From positions 333,681 through 397,680 of the forward strand of contig NZ_SMSG01000005.1 in assembly GCF_004382795.1 (NCBI RefSeq): a stretch of 64,000 bases of DNA. Reading direction: 5' to 3'. The DNA is from Cumulibacter soli. Lineage in GTDB: Bacteria; Actinomycetota; Actinomycetes; Mycobacteriales; Antricoccaceae. The notes under the pieces were generated by a model. It saw only the letters and a program-made list of their open reading frames with translations, had not been told where the DNA came from and ran no database searches. This document shows, in pieces, positions 8,183-17,385 of this stretch. Made by a program: the position numbers and the translations under genes. Position 1 is the stretch's first letter; each line of letters starts with the position of its first letter.

Positions 8183-8888
8183 TGGCGGGCCGAATCGAAT
8201 AGCCCGCGCCGCGGAAAGTGTGGATCATCGGCGGGCCGAGCGCGTCGATCTTCTTGCGCAGGTAGGAGATGTAGAGCTCAACGACGCTCGCCCGGCCACC
8301 GAAGTCGTACTCCCACACGCGGTCGAGGATCTGCGTCTTGCTGAGTACGGCGCGGGGGTTCTGCATCAGGTAACGCAGCAGCGCGAACTCGGTGGCGGTC
8401 AGGTCTATCGGCGTCCCCGCGCGCGTGACATCGTGAGTCTGCTCGTCAAGCGTGAGATCTCCGACGACGATGCGCGTGCTGAGCGGGGCGGACTGAACGT
8501 GTCGGCGAATCATGCCGCGCAACCGGACGATGACCTCTTCGAGACTGAACGGTTTTGTGACGTAGTCGTCGCCGCCCGCCTGGAGTCCGGCGATACGGTC
8601 GGCGACGTCATCCTTCGCGGTCAGGAACAGCACAGGTACGTCGTTTCCCTGCTCGCGTAGCCGGCTGACCGTGTGGACGCCGTCCAGTCCAGGCATCATC
8701 ACATCGAGGATCACGATGTCCGGGTCGAATTCGCGTATCGCGCGCAACCCCTCATAACCGTCGCTCGCCGTCCGGGGCTGCCATCCCTCGGTGCGGGCGG
8801 CCATGGCGAGCAGGTCGCTGATCAGCGGATCGTCGTCGACGATCAGTACCCGGATCGGTTCGCCGTCCGGACGAGTGGGCGCGGTCAT
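8175..8888 (-). CDS. OmpR/PhoB family response regulator
   Basis: 237 residues from the ATG at 8888; the frame stays open further upstream, but the family start is here. The receiver domain has the acidic pair VDDD near residue 19, the phospho-acceptor in DIVILDVMMPGLDG, and K in YVTKPFS. The C-terminal winged helix has LTATEFALLRYLMQNPRAVLSK and VVELYISYLRKKID. It regulates promoters in response to the adjacent kinase. The gap to the upstream ankyrin lipoprotein gene is 25 bases. Confidence 0.93.
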   Translation of the reverse strand: MTAPTRPDGEPIRVLIVDDDPLISDLLAMAARTEGWQPRTASDGYEGLRAIREFDPDIVILDVMMPGLDGVHTVSRLREQGNDVPVLFLTAKDDVADRIAGLQAGGDDYVTKPFSLEEVIVRLRGMIRRHVQSAPLSTRIVVGDLTLDEQTHDVTRAGTPIDLTATEFALLRYLMQNPRAVLSKTQILDRVWEYDFGGRASVVELYISYLRKKIDALGPPMIHTFRGAGYSIRPAND

Positions 8889-8913
8889 GCTCCGAAATCT
8901 AACAGCGCCGCCG

Positions 8914-10221
8914 CTATTCGTACCCGGCGATGATCTGAGCGAGTTCGGCGTAGCCGGCCTCTTGCGCCAATTGGCGTGGGGTATTTCCGTTGGCATCGGC
9001 AATTGACGGCTCGGCGTCCGCTTCCAACAGAGCGGTGACGATCTGTTGATACGTCGATCCACCGTCACCGAACACGATCGCTTCCAGCAGCGCTGTCCAT
9101 CCCAGGTCGTTGATGTGGTTGACATCGATGCCTGTCTGAACCACCCACTCGACGTACGCCAGATGGCCGCGTTCACTCGCCGGATGGATCGACAAGCCAC
9201 CGAATCGGTTCTTTATCGCTACATCTGGATTCGCCGGCCGCAGGGCTTCGGCCATCGGCACGCTGCCGGTGACGCCGGTGACCAACCACGGAGTGTCGTG
9301 CCGGTTATCGAGAGCGTCTGGATCGGCGTCCATCGCGACCAGCAGGCGGGCCACGTCGACGCGATCGTACGTCGCGGCGATGAGCAGGGGAGTGCGCTCG
9401 CTGTCGTCGCGCACCTCCAGGTTGGCCCCGGCGCGCAATGCGGCAGCGGCCTGGTCGGCATCCCCGGATTCGGCGGCCGCTAGCAGGGACGCGTCGGGGT
9501 TCGCGATACCGCTCGCTTCCTGCGCGGTGGTCAATGCCGCCGCGATGTCATCGAACCCTTTCGCGGTCGCCATCTGTTGTGGGGTCAGTTGTTCGGTGCC
9601 GGATGCGGTGTCCAGGTCGACGCCGCCTGCGATCAGCACGCGCACCGTATCGAGTGATGCGGCGTCTGCGTCCCCGTACCAGACGGCTTCGTGGATCGCT
9701 TGATAGCCGGACGCGTTCACGTGGTCTTGCTCGATTCCGGCCACCAGGAGCTCCCCGACGATCGTCGCCAGTCCGCGTTCGGCGGCGCGAATCAGCGCGG
9801 TTCCGTAGTAGCTGTCCTTAGCCGCGAGATCCGCACCGTGCTGCAGGGCCAACCTCAGCATCTCTAGCGGTCCTTCGCTGGCCGCGATCAGGAACGCCGA
9901 CTGCTGGGTTTCGTCTTGAGCGTTGACGTCTGCGCCCTGCGCGATGAGCTCCGCGGCAGCCTCGACGTCGCCGTCCCAGGCGGCCTGGCGCAACTGTGCA
10001 TCCATGGCCTGCTGGTCTTGCTTCTTGTTGTTGTCACTGGGGCTGGGGGCTGGCGCACTCGTACTTGCCTCAGACGTGCTCGTCGGTGCGGAGTTTGTCG
10101 GCGCCGAGCTTGAGGTGTCGGTTCGCGGCCCTGATCCGGTATCGGCACCGGCTCCGCAGCCGCTCAGCAGCAGTGCGACGCCGAGGACGAGGGCGCTGAC
10201 TATTCGTGTGTGGGGTGACAT
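8914..10221 (-). CDS. Ankyrin-repeat lipoprotein
   Basis: 435 residues from the ATG at 10221, preceded by GGAGG with 6-base spacing. Signal peptide with lipobox LLSG-C22, then a Ser/Thr/Pro-rich linker to about residue 65, then ankyrin repeats to the C-terminus (units such as DGDVEAAAELIAQGADVNAQD and DDSERTPLLIAATYDRVDVARLLV). It should be anchored on the outer face of the membrane and bind a protein partner. It is first in an apparent operon with a response regulator and kinase, so it may modulate the sensor or be a target of the system. The open frame beyond 10221 is a shadow of the opposite gene. Confidence 0.85.
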   Translation of the reverse strand: MSPHTRIVSALVLGVALLLSGCGAGADTGSGPRTDTSSSAPTNSAPTSTSEASTSAPAPSPSDNNKKQDQQAMDAQLRQAAWDGDVEAAAELIAQGADVNAQDETQQSAFLIAASEGPLEMLRLALQHGADLAAKDSYYGTALIRAAERGLATIVGELLVAGIEQDHVNASGYQAIHEAVWYGDADAASLDTVRVLIAGGVDLDTASGTEQLTPQQMATAKGFDDIAAALTTAQEASGIANPDASLLAAAESGDADQAAAALRAGANLEVRDDSERTPLLIAATYDRVDVARLLVAMDADPDALDNRHDTPWLVTGVTGSVPMAEALRPANPDVAIKNRFGGLSIHPASERGHLAYVEWVVQTGIDVNHINDLGWTALLEAIVFGDGGSTYQQIVTALLEADAEPSIADANGNTPRQLAQEAGYAELAQIIAGYE

Positions 10222-10414
10222 GTGGGCCTCCGGATCGTGATGAGCGCGCGGTGGACCGCCCTCGCGGCGCAGATTGAGACCTCGATACCGATCTTCGTCC
10301 AGTGCGTCGTCGGTATCCATCGTCGGTGGTTTCCGCGTCGCGCACACCGGGCATCGGGTTAACCCGAAATAGCCGATCGGATGATGCGCGCAACCGGATG
10401 CGTTCGTAGGCTGA

Positions 10415-11665
10415 ATGGTCATGGACGTCGCCACGAACGGATCCGCTGTGCAGCAGGCCGATGCGCGACGTCCTGGCGGCGGATTGTTGGGCTCGATCAG
10501 AAACCTCGACCCGTGGCTGCACATCGCGCTCGCTGCGCTGATCGCCAGTTGTACCGCGCGATACGTCTCTCGGCACGGCCTGGACGCAAGCGGCGTCCTG
10601 ATTCTGCTCGGCGCGATCGCGTTGATGGGTGCGTACGCCGTGCGCCCGTTCGCCCGGCGCACGGTATCCGGTTCCCGGGTATGGGTCGGCGTGATCATCG
10701 CGATCTGGGCCGTACTGACGCTCGTCGCGCCGTCCTTCGCATGGACCGCCGTACCGCTGGCCTTCGCGGCGATGCAGGTGCTGCCGTTCCGATATTCGCT
10801 TCCGGTGGTCGTGCTGATGACCGCGGTGGTAAGTTTTGCCTGGCTGCGTATCGTTCCCGAGTTCGACCCCACACTCATCGTCGGACCGGTCGGGATCGCC
10901 CTGGTCACGGTGATGTCGTTCCGTGCACTGGAGCGCGGCTCGTTGCTCCGACAACGTCTGTTGGACGAACTGACCGACGCTCAGGCTGATCTGGCGCTCG
11001 CACAGCGGCGGGCCGGAGCGCTCGCCGAGCGAGCCCGGCTGTCGCGGGAGATCCACGATTCGGTTGGGCAGGGTCTGACCAGCATCAATCTGCACCTACA
11101 AGCCGCGGACCGGGAGTTCGCTGATCGCCCCGACCTGGCCCGCAGTTACGCCCACACGGCGTCACAGACAGCCCGCGAGAGCCTCGACGAGGTACGCCGG
11201 ATCGTCCGCGATCTGGCGCCCGCCGTGCTCGATGACGCCGAGTCGCTCGTGCCGGCGATCCAGCGTGTGGTCGACTCGAAGGCCACCGATATTCCAGTCG
11301 AGATTCACGTGCATGGCGTGGAAACGCCGGTGCCGGTGGCGGTCGCGGGCGCGATCGTGCGCACCGTTCAGGGTGCGCTCGGTAACGTGCTCGAGCACGC
11401 CGGCCAGTGCCGGGTGGCGATCACGTTGACGTACGAACCCGACTCCTTGATCCTCGACGTACGCGATGATGGGCGCGGTTTTACGCCGCAGCGGCGAGGC
11501 TCGCGCGAGGCACGTGGGCATGGACTCGCGGGCATCGCGCGACGCGCTGAATCTCTGGGTGGGTGGGCGAATATCGAGAGCGCGCCGGGTGACGGGACGA
11601 CGCTCACCGTGTGCATCCCGCTCTACGACAGACCATCGGGCACCGCTTCTGAAGGACAGCCGTGA
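10415..11665 (+). CDS. NarL-type sensor histidine kinase
   Basis: 416 residues (ATG at 10415 or 10421). Several membrane helices in the first 175 residues, then a HisKA_3 dimerisation domain with LSREIHDSVGQGLTSINLHL (phospho-His in REIHD) and a short HATPase with DVRDDGRGF and GHGLAGIARRAESLGG. No large extracellular loop is present, so the sensing may be intramembrane or via an absent partner. The stop overlaps the start of the LuxR-type regulator by 4 bases (11662-11665). Confidence 0.92.
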   Translation: MVMDVATNGSAVQQADARRPGGGLLGSIRNLDPWLHIALAALIASCTARYVSRHGLDASGVLILLGAIALMGAYAVRPFARRTVSGSRVWVGVIIAIWAVLTLVAPSFAWTAVPLAFAAMQVLPFRYSLPVVVLMTAVVSFAWLRIVPEFDPTLIVGPVGIALVTVMSFRALERGSLLRQRLLDELTDAQADLALAQRRAGALAERARLSREIHDSVGQGLTSINLHLQAADREFADRPDLARSYAHTASQTARESLDEVRRIVRDLAPAVLDDAESLVPAIQRVVDSKATDIPVEIHVHGVETPVPVAVAGAIVRTVQGALGNVLEHAGQCRVAITLTYEPDSLILDVRDDGRGFTPQRRGSREARGHGLAGIARRAESLGGWANIESAPGDGTTLTVCIPLYDRPSGTASEGQP

Positions 11666-12291
11666 CTGCACTCGCATTAGTTCTCATCGACGATCACCCC
11701 GTGGTGCGCGCCGGGATCCGTGCGCTGCTCGATGCGCAACCAGACTTGAGGGTCGTCGGCGAGGGGGCCAGCCTCGCCGAGGCGATCGACGCGGTGACGG
11801 CGAACCGACCAGACGTCGTCTTGATGGACCTCAACCTTGGTGGTGGAGCTGACGGCGTGGACGCGACTCGCGCGATTCGCGCGCTGCCGGACCCGCCGGC
11901 GGTACTGGTGCTGACGACGTACGACACGGAAGCGGACGTACTCAAGGCGCTCGATGCGGGAGCTGCCGGCTACCTCCTGAAAGACGTCGCACCAGAGGTG
12001 TTGTGGGACGGAATCCGCACCGTCGCCGGCGGCGGAACGGTCTTCGCGGCGTCCGTGGCTGCGCGGCTCATCCGGCGCTCGGCAGATCCGTCACCGGGTA
12101 TCACCGCGCGCGAGGTGCAGGTCCTGGAACTGCTATCGCGGGGATTATCGAACCGGGAGTTGGCGCGCGAGTTGTTGGTCTCCGAGGCCACCGTCAAGTC
12201 GCATCTGTCGCATATCTACGGCAAACTCGGCGTCGACACTCGCGCCGGTGCGGTGACGGCGGCCATCGAGCGCCGCGTCATCCGTACATAG
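11662..12291 (+). CDS. NarL/LuxR family response regulator
   Basis: 209 residues, GTG start. The receiver domain has VLIDDHPVVRAGIRALL, phospho-acceptor in DVVLMDLNLGGG, and K in YLLKDVAP. The C-terminal LuxR helix-turn-helix has ITAREVQVLELLSRGLSNRELARELLVSE and TVKSHLSHIYGKLGV. It is translationally coupled to the kinase immediately upstream and ends 15 bases from the convergent ligase gene. Confidence 0.94.
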   Translation: MTALALVLIDDHPVVRAGIRALLDAQPDLRVVGEGASLAEAIDAVTANRPDVVLMDLNLGGGADGVDATRAIRALPDPPAVLVLTTYDTEADVLKALDAGAAGYLLKDVAPEVLWDGIRTVAGGGTVFAASVAARLIRRSADPSPGITAREVQVLELLSRGLSNRELARELLVSEATVKSHLSHIYGKLGVDTRAGAVTAAIERRVIRT

Positions 12292-12306
12292 TCCGTACCC
12301 GGCTGC

Positions 12307-13890
12307 TCAGGCGAGTTTGCGTAGCTCGTGCTTCTGTACCTTGCCGGTCGCTGTCTTCGGCAGGACGTCGGTCATCACGACGCGCTTCGGCACCTTGTAG
12401 CCGCCGAGGCGTTCCTTGCAATGTGCGATCACGTCTGCCTCCGTCACGTCGGTGCCATCGGTGACGACGAACGCGGTGACGGCCTCGCCCCAGCGTTCGT
12501 CCGGTACGCCGATTACGCCTGCATCCACGATATGTGGGTGTTCCAGGATCATCCGTTCGACTTCCATCGACGACACGTTCTCGCCGCCAGACTTGATCAT
12601 GTCCTTCGAACGGTCGGTGAACCAGATGACGCCGTCTTCGTCCTTATAACCGAGGTCGCCGGTGCGCAGCCATCCGTTCGCGAACACTTCGCTGTTGACG
12701 TCGCCGCGGTTCCAATAGCCAGCCATCACCTGAGCGCCGCGGTAGACGATTTCGCCATGCTCCCCGCGTGGCAGCAGTTCGCCGCCTGGATCGACGATCC
12801 GGGTATCCACGGTGGCGACCGGCGGCCCCCAGGACGCCGTCTTCGTGACCTCGTGCTCGGGCAATTGAAATACCGTCGGAGGTACGCATTCGGTCATCCC
12901 CGAGCCCAGCAGGGCGTAGCCGTTCGGGAATAGTTTCTTGATCCGCCCCACTCGCTCGTCCGGCATTTGGGCCATCGCGTACATGCAGATCCGCACGTCT
13001 TCGAAGGTCTTTCCTTCCGCACGTGGACTCTGCAGCAGCAACTCGTACATGTGCGGCAGCAGCATGATGTGCGTGAGGCGGTCGTTCTTGAGCGAGTCGA
13101 CGAATTGCTCGGGTTCAAAACCCGGCAGGGCGACGACGGTTCCACCGGTGGTCAGCGTCGGCATGGTCAGCACGTTCAGCGCGGTGGTGTGAAACAGCGG
13201 GACGATCACACCGAACACGCTGGGCTCGTTACCCCACTTGTGCCCGAACGTGATCGCAGTGGTCAGGCAGGCGACGACGACCGACACGTGAGCCGTGAGC
13301 ACACCCTTGGGGCGGGACGTCGTACCGCTGGAATACAGACATTGCAGGATGTCCCGGTCGTACACCGGGACCTCGAGCAGTGAGCCGTCGCCGTCCGCCA
13401 GCGAATCCCACGATGTCGTCTGGATGCCGCCGATCGTGCGTTGCTCGCCACCATGCAGCACGATCCGGGTGACTTGCGGGAGTTCGGCGATGATCTGCTC
13501 GAGTATCGCCACGTACGCATCGTCGATCACGATGGTGCCGACCTCGGCGTCGGCGAGGCAGAACCGGATTTCGTCGGGGACCTGAGCGAGGTTGATGGGC
13601 AGGCTGATCAGCGCTGCCTTCGCGCAGCCGTAGTAGGTGGCCATGAACTGCCATGAGTTGCCCATGATGAAACCGACTGGCTCCTGGCGCTGCAGTCCCA
13701 GGTTGAGTAGGCCGCGTCCGATCGCGTTGGCGGTCCGTTCCAGTTCGGCGTACGTCACCGATCCGGTGCCGTCCTTGATCGCTACGCGCTCGCCGAACTG
13801 CTCAGCCGAGCGGGTGAGTTGATCGCCAACGACGCAGCGCCCGGCGAGGTTCAAGTCAAGCGCTGACACTCCGGTTACATCGGGTTTCAT
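12307..13890 (-). CDS. Acyl-CoA ligase (AMP-binding), class I
   Basis: 527 residues of the ANL superfamily, which forms acyl-AMP and then acyl-CoA. The P-loop-like A3 motif is YSSGTTSRPKG (186-196), with Ser in place of the usual Gly before RPKG. GSGMTE, the hinge region TGDLGYKDEDG, DRSKDMIKSGGENVSSMEVE and the catalytic Lys in TATGKVQKHELR are all present. GAGGGAG precedes the start. The substrate cannot be deduced; a carboxylic or aromatic acid is likely. It stands alone, divergent from fumarase. Confidence 0.88.
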   Translation of the reverse strand: MKPDVTGVSALDLNLAGRCVVGDQLTRSAEQFGERVAIKDGTGSVTYAELERTANAIGRGLLNLGLQRQEPVGFIMGNSWQFMATYYGCAKAALISLPINLAQVPDEIRFCLADAEVGTIVIDDAYVAILEQIIAELPQVTRIVLHGGEQRTIGGIQTTSWDSLADGDGSLLEVPVYDRDILQCLYSSGTTSRPKGVLTAHVSVVVACLTTAITFGHKWGNEPSVFGVIVPLFHTTALNVLTMPTLTTGGTVVALPGFEPEQFVDSLKNDRLTHIMLLPHMYELLLQSPRAEGKTFEDVRICMYAMAQMPDERVGRIKKLFPNGYALLGSGMTECVPPTVFQLPEHEVTKTASWGPPVATVDTRIVDPGGELLPRGEHGEIVYRGAQVMAGYWNRGDVNSEVFANGWLRTGDLGYKDEDGVIWFTDRSKDMIKSGGENVSSMEVERMILEHPHIVDAGVIGVPDERWGEAVTAFVVTDGTDVTEADVIAHCKERLGGYKVPKRVVMTDVLPKTATGKVQKHELRKLA

Positions 13891-14051
13891 GAGACTCCCT
13901 CATCGGCTGGCTACTCAGTGATGCTGGCGCCGATTCTCGCCAGCGAGGGTCCCTCCGTCAACCGCCTCGAAAAGGCCGGACTACTTAGGGCACCCTGACT
14001 AACGCGCCACACCGGGTGACTGGCGAGCCAACGGCGAAGTACCGTCGATCC

Positions 14052-15443
14052 ATGACTACGCGCAATGAATCCGACAGCATGGGGCAGATCGAGGTCGCCG
14101 CGGACCGATACTGGGGAGCGCAGACCGAGCGCAGCTTGCACAACTTCGACATCGGACGCGACTCGTTCGTCTGGGGCCGCCCGATCGTCCGTGCGCTGGG
14201 CATCTTGAAGAAGGCTGCCGCCGAGGCGAACGCTGACCTTGACCAACTCCCGACCGATGTCGCGCAGCTGATCTCACGCGCCGCCGACGAGGTCATCGCC
14301 GGCGATCTGGATGACCACTTCCCGCTGGTCGTGTTCCAGACCGGGAGCGGCACGCAGAGCAATATGAACTCGAACGAGGTCATCTCCAATCGCGCCATCG
14401 AACTGGCCGGCGGCGAGATGGGGTCCAAGGCGCCTGTGCACCCGAACGACCACGTGAACCGCGGCCAGTCCAGCAACGACACCTTCCCCACCGCGATGCA
14501 CATCGCCGTCGCACTGGAGTTGCGTGAACGGCTGTACGACGGGGTCTCGACGCTACGCGACACACTCGATGCCAAAGCAAAGCAGTTCGAGGACATCGTC
14601 AAGGTCGGGCGCACTCACCTGCAGGACGCCACCCCCATCACTCTGGGCCAGGAAATCGGCGGTTGGGTCGCTCAGATCGACCACGCGCTGGCCGATGTCC
14701 GTCACGCGGAGAACGGACTGCATCGGCTCGCGATCGGCGGTACGGCGGTCGGTACCGGACTCAATGCGCACCCGCAGTTTGGCGACCTGGCTGCCAAGAA
14801 GATCGCCGAGCAGACCGGTATCCCGTTCACCAGCGCACAGAACAAGTTTGCCGCCCTGGCCGCACATGACGAGCTCGTATCGGTCAGTGCCGCGCTGCGC
14901 ACCCTCGCTGGCGCGCTGTTCAAGATCGCTAACGACGTCCGCTGGCTGGCCTCGGGGCCCCGCAACGGAATCGGCGAAATCGTGATCCCGGAGAACGAAC
15001 CGGGCTCCAGCATCATGCCTGGCAAGGTCAACCCGACTCAGTGCGAGGCGTTGACGATGGTCGGCGCCCGAGTGTTCGGTAACGACGCGACGGTCGCTTT
15101 TGGTGGCAGCCAGGGCAATTTCGAACTCAACGTCTACAAGCCGGTGATGGCGCACGCCGTCCTCGAGTCGATCCGGCTCATCGCCGACGCCTGCATCTCG
15201 TTCAACGATCAGTGCGCCGTCGGAATCGAGCCCAACCGCGAGCGGATCGCGCACAACCTTGAGACGAACCTGATGCAGGTCACCGCGCTCAACCCGCACA
15301 TCGGTTACGACAAGGCCGCGGCGATCGCGAAGAAGGCGCATAAGGAAGGGACGTCATTACGTGAAGCGGCGCTCTCGCTCGGTTACCTCACGGACGAGCA
15401 GTTTGACGAGTGGGTCGTCCCGCTGAACATGACGCATTCCTAG
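14052..15443 (+). CDS. fumC: Fumarate hydratase, class II
   Basis: 463 residues from the ATG at 14052, the usual length; a GTG 36 bases upstream is possible. The protein opens with the class II signature [20 protein letters not shown]. It carries [18 protein letters not shown], the substrate-binding [21 protein letters not shown] and the fumarate lyase signature [11 protein letters not shown] (about residue 318 on). It interconverts fumarate and malate in the TCA cycle with an iron-free tetramer. No operon partner; a strong hairpin follows. Confidence 0.94.
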   Translation: MTTRNESDSMGQIEVAADRYWGAQTERSLHNFDIGRDSFVWGRPIVRALGILKKAAAEANADLDQLPTDVAQLISRAADEVIAGDLDDHFPLVVFQTGSGTQSNMNSNEVISNRAIELAGGEMGSKAPVHPNDHVNRGQSSNDTFPTAMHIAVALELRERLYDGVSTLRDTLDAKAKQFEDIVKVGRTHLQDATPITLGQEIGGWVAQIDHALADVRHAENGLHRLAIGGTAVGTGLNAHPQFGDLAAKKIAEQTGIPFTSAQNKFAALAAHDELVSVSAALRTLAGALFKIANDVRWLASGPRNGIGEIVIPENEPGSSIMPGKVNPTQCEALTMVGARVFGNDATVAFGGSQGNFELNVYKPVMAHAVLESIRLIADACISFNDQCAVGIEPNRERIAHNLETNLMQVTALNPHIGYDKAAAIAKKAHKEGTSLREAALSLGYLTDEQFDEWVVPLNMTHS

Positions 15444-15458
15444 TCTGGATGGAGTTCC

Positions 15459-15502
15459 TGGCGGCAGATGTTGAACCGTACTCGGTGCAACATCTGCCGC
15501 CA
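15459..15502 (+). terminator. Bidirectional terminator hairpin
   Basis: Bases 15459-15473 pair perfectly with 15488-15502 (15 bp). The 14-base loop can extend the stem by four more pairs (15475-15478 with 15483-15486). The hairpin lies between the convergent fumarase and MerR genes and could stop both transcripts. Confidence 0.75.
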
Positions 15503-15563
15503 AACCTATGCGCCCGGTCCCGGCGTGGTGCCTGCGGCGTGATGGATGCACGTCGCATCGCGT

Positions 15564-16550
15564 TCAGCGGCCGTCGCGAGCGCGCAGGAGATACGTAGCG
15601 GTCACGGCAACGTGCCGATCACCGTCGTCGCTGAGCGCGTCGAGCAACGCGCTCGCCGATTCTCCGGGTACGTCGGCGAGCGCCTGGGTCAGTCGCCGAC
15701 GGGCGTGCGAATCCGACGTGTTCAGTGCTCGTTCGATCGCGGCAGTGACCAGTTCGGCGTCGTGCACGGCGATCGAGCCGAGGGCGTCGGCCGCCGCCAC
15801 GTCGTCAGCCCCGACCGTAACCATCCGAGTCAGTGCGCCGATGACGCCGGTTTCGCCGCGGCGCCCGCGCACCAGCGCCGCCTGCCGGTTGACGACCGGA
15901 TCGGCGTTATCTATGGCATCGGCGAGTACGTCGAGTGCGGACGTAGACCCGATCTTCATCAATGCCTCGACCGCTCTGCGCCGTCGTTGCGCAATCGGTG
16001 AATCGAGAGCAGTAGCGAGGATCGGAATCGCATCGTCCGCCCGCCGTGCCAGCGCCCAATCGAGCGCCCCGGCCGCGTTGCGGTCGTGCTCGCCGAGTGC
16101 CGCCTCGGCCAAGGGCGCGACCTGACCGGCCCCGTCATCGATCAGCGCAAAGCGTTGCCGCGCCGACCCGTCGGGCGCGTCGAGTCCACGTAGGAACGCG
16201 ATGGTGCGCACCACCTCGGACCAGTCGGTCGGTTCGACCGACTGCACCCGCTCCAGCCGGCGGAGCAGTTCTTCGTCGCGGGCAATCCGCGACCGGGTGG
16301 CGAGCGCGATCTGCTCGATGAGGTCCCTCGGGTCGAAGGTGAGGTCATCGAGGGCAACGGCCACATCGCGCAGCCCGATGCCCAGCGAGCGGAGCCCCTC
16401 GATGTGGAACAGACGGCGAAGGTCGTCTTCGACGTACTCCCGGTAACCAGTAGCGGTACGCGTGGACGGGGACAGCAGCCCGATGGAGTCGTAGTGACGC
16501 AGCATCCGCACGCTCACGCCGGAACGTTCGGATACCTCCCCGATCAACAT
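15564..16550 (-). CDS. MerR family regulator fused to HEAT repeats
   Basis: 328 residues. The first 110 are a MerR DNA-binding and coiled-coil module: MLIGEVSERSGVSVRMLRHYDSIGLLSPS, then TGYREYVEDDLRRLFHIEGLRSLGIGL. From about residue 150 to the end lie HEAT-like helical repeats (ARRADDAIPILATALD, RRRAVEALMKIGSTSALDVLADAIDNADPVV and similar) in place of the usual short ligand-binding tail. HEAT arrays bind proteins, so the sensor may respond to a protein partner or a peptide. It is second in an operon after another HEAT protein, 61 bases apart, under a MerR-type promoter at 17289-17319. Confidence 0.88.
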   Translation of the reverse strand: MLIGEVSERSGVSVRMLRHYDSIGLLSPSTRTATGYREYVEDDLRRLFHIEGLRSLGIGLRDVAVALDDLTFDPRDLIEQIALATRSRIARDEELLRRLERVQSVEPTDWSEVVRTIAFLRGLDAPDGSARQRFALIDDGAGQVAPLAEAALGEHDRNAAGALDWALARRADDAIPILATALDSPIAQRRRRAVEALMKIGSTSALDVLADAIDNADPVVNRQAALVRGRRGETGVIGALTRMVTVGADDVAAADALGSIAVHDAELVTAAIERALNTSDSHARRRLTQALADVPGESASALLDALSDDGDRHVAVTATYLLRARDGR

Positions 16551-16611
16551 GTATCCACCCTAGGGCTGCTCCGCCGCGGCCGTCTCCTCGATCGCGGCGG
16601 AGCGCTCCGCC

Positions 16612-17268
16612 TCAGATTCCGGGCGCATCGAGCAGTGAGACTGTTCGCTGGGCCTCGGCGATCGCCGCGTCGAAACCTTCATCAGGGTTCGCGACGATGC
16701 GCTCAGTGGCCAGCGCGTGCAACCGGACGGCGTCGTCCCGGCTCGCTTTCGCCCGTTCGATGACGGGTGCGGCGACCTCGCCCAACTCTACGAACGCCCT
16801 GCTCAGACTGAGTTGTACGTCGCGACTGCCGCGACCGAACTGAGTCGCGAGCGTGTCTGCCAGCCGCGCATGCTGATCCGCCCGAACCAGGGCGACCGCG
16901 GTGCGCCAGGCTGCGCGGGCTGTTTCGTCGTCCACATCCGTCAGCAACTCCGTGGTGATCGCCGCAGCGGTCGCCGGGTCGCCAATCTTGGAGATCGTAT
17001 GGATCGCTTGGCTACGTGCCTGCGGTGTGTTCGAGCGCAACTGCGGCAGTACTCGCTCAAGGACGGCTGCCTTGTCGTGGCGGATCAACGCCCAGGTCAA
17101 CATATCGCGCACAAAGAAGTCCGGCTCTACCGCACAGCGATCCACCAGCACCGGAATGTAGGTCTCCTCGGGCTGGGTGCCCGCGGCCAGAGCGGCACGC
17201 AGGCGCGCCGAACTATCGCGAGCGGTCAATGCTCTGGCGAGTCGCTGCGCGCTGTGTAACTGGGTCAC
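16612..17268 (-). CDS. HEAT-repeat protein
   Basis: 218 residues from the GTG at 17268, chosen because GGAGG (plus-strand 17277-17281) lies 8 bases upstream; the frame is open further up but not coding-like. The protein is a run of HEAT-like helical pairs (VEPDFFVRDMLTWALIRHD, PQARSQAIHTISKIGDPATAAAI, RDDAVRLHALATERIVANPDE). Similar annotated proteins are often called HEAT repeat or PBS lyase-like. It is first gene of the operon with the MerR-HEAT regulator and may be its partner or a decoy for the fused domain. No catalytic motif was seen. Confidence 0.82.
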   Translation of the reverse strand: MTQLHSAQRLARALTARDSSARLRAALAAGTQPEETYIPVLVDRCAVEPDFFVRDMLTWALIRHDKAAVLERVLPQLRSNTPQARSQAIHTISKIGDPATAAAITTELLTDVDDETARAAWRTAVALVRADQHARLADTLATQFGRGSRDVQLSLSRAFVELGEVAAPVIERAKASRDDAVRLHALATERIVANPDEGFDAAIAEAQRTVSLLDAPGI

Positions 17269-17288
17269 GTCGATTACCTCCGCGCACC

Positions 17289-17319
17289 ATGAAACGGCCT
17301 GACACCGTGTCAGGGTCAA
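17289..17319 (-). promoter_or_regulatory. MerR-type promoter and operator of the HEAT/MerR-HEAT operon
   Basis: On the minus strand TTGACC (17319-17314) is a -35 and TTTCAT (17294-17289) a weak -10, spaced 19 bases. The spacer is largely filled by a perfect inverted repeat, 8 bp either side of one base (17298-17314). An over-long spacer carrying a dyad is the hallmark of MerR-activated promoters. The predicted start is close to the ribosome binding site at 17281-17277. Confidence 0.78.
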
Positions 17320-17385
17320 GGGATTTTTCGTATCGGTGGGATCTGCCTGCGCACCCGCGCAACGCGACCCGAGAGGATAGGCAGC

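Noticed and set aside
6845-8344. 499-codon plus-strand open frame
   Set aside because: Shadow of the kinase and regulator genes on the other strand; composition is Arg/Gly/Asp-rich with no domain.
8889-9200. N-terminal extension of the response regulator
   Set aside because: It lies antisense to or overlaps the ankyrin gene in another frame; the receiver domain starts right after 8888.
10222-10908. Upstream extension of the ankyrin lipoprotein frame by 229 codons
   Set aside because: The added part is antisense to the NarL-type kinase and lacks protein character; GGAGG and a signal peptide fix the start at 10221.
12307-13890. Frameshift or decay of the ligase because of the altered A3 loop
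   Set aside because: The frame is full length with all other motifs; the ligase at 39381 has the same Ser, so it is a family variant.
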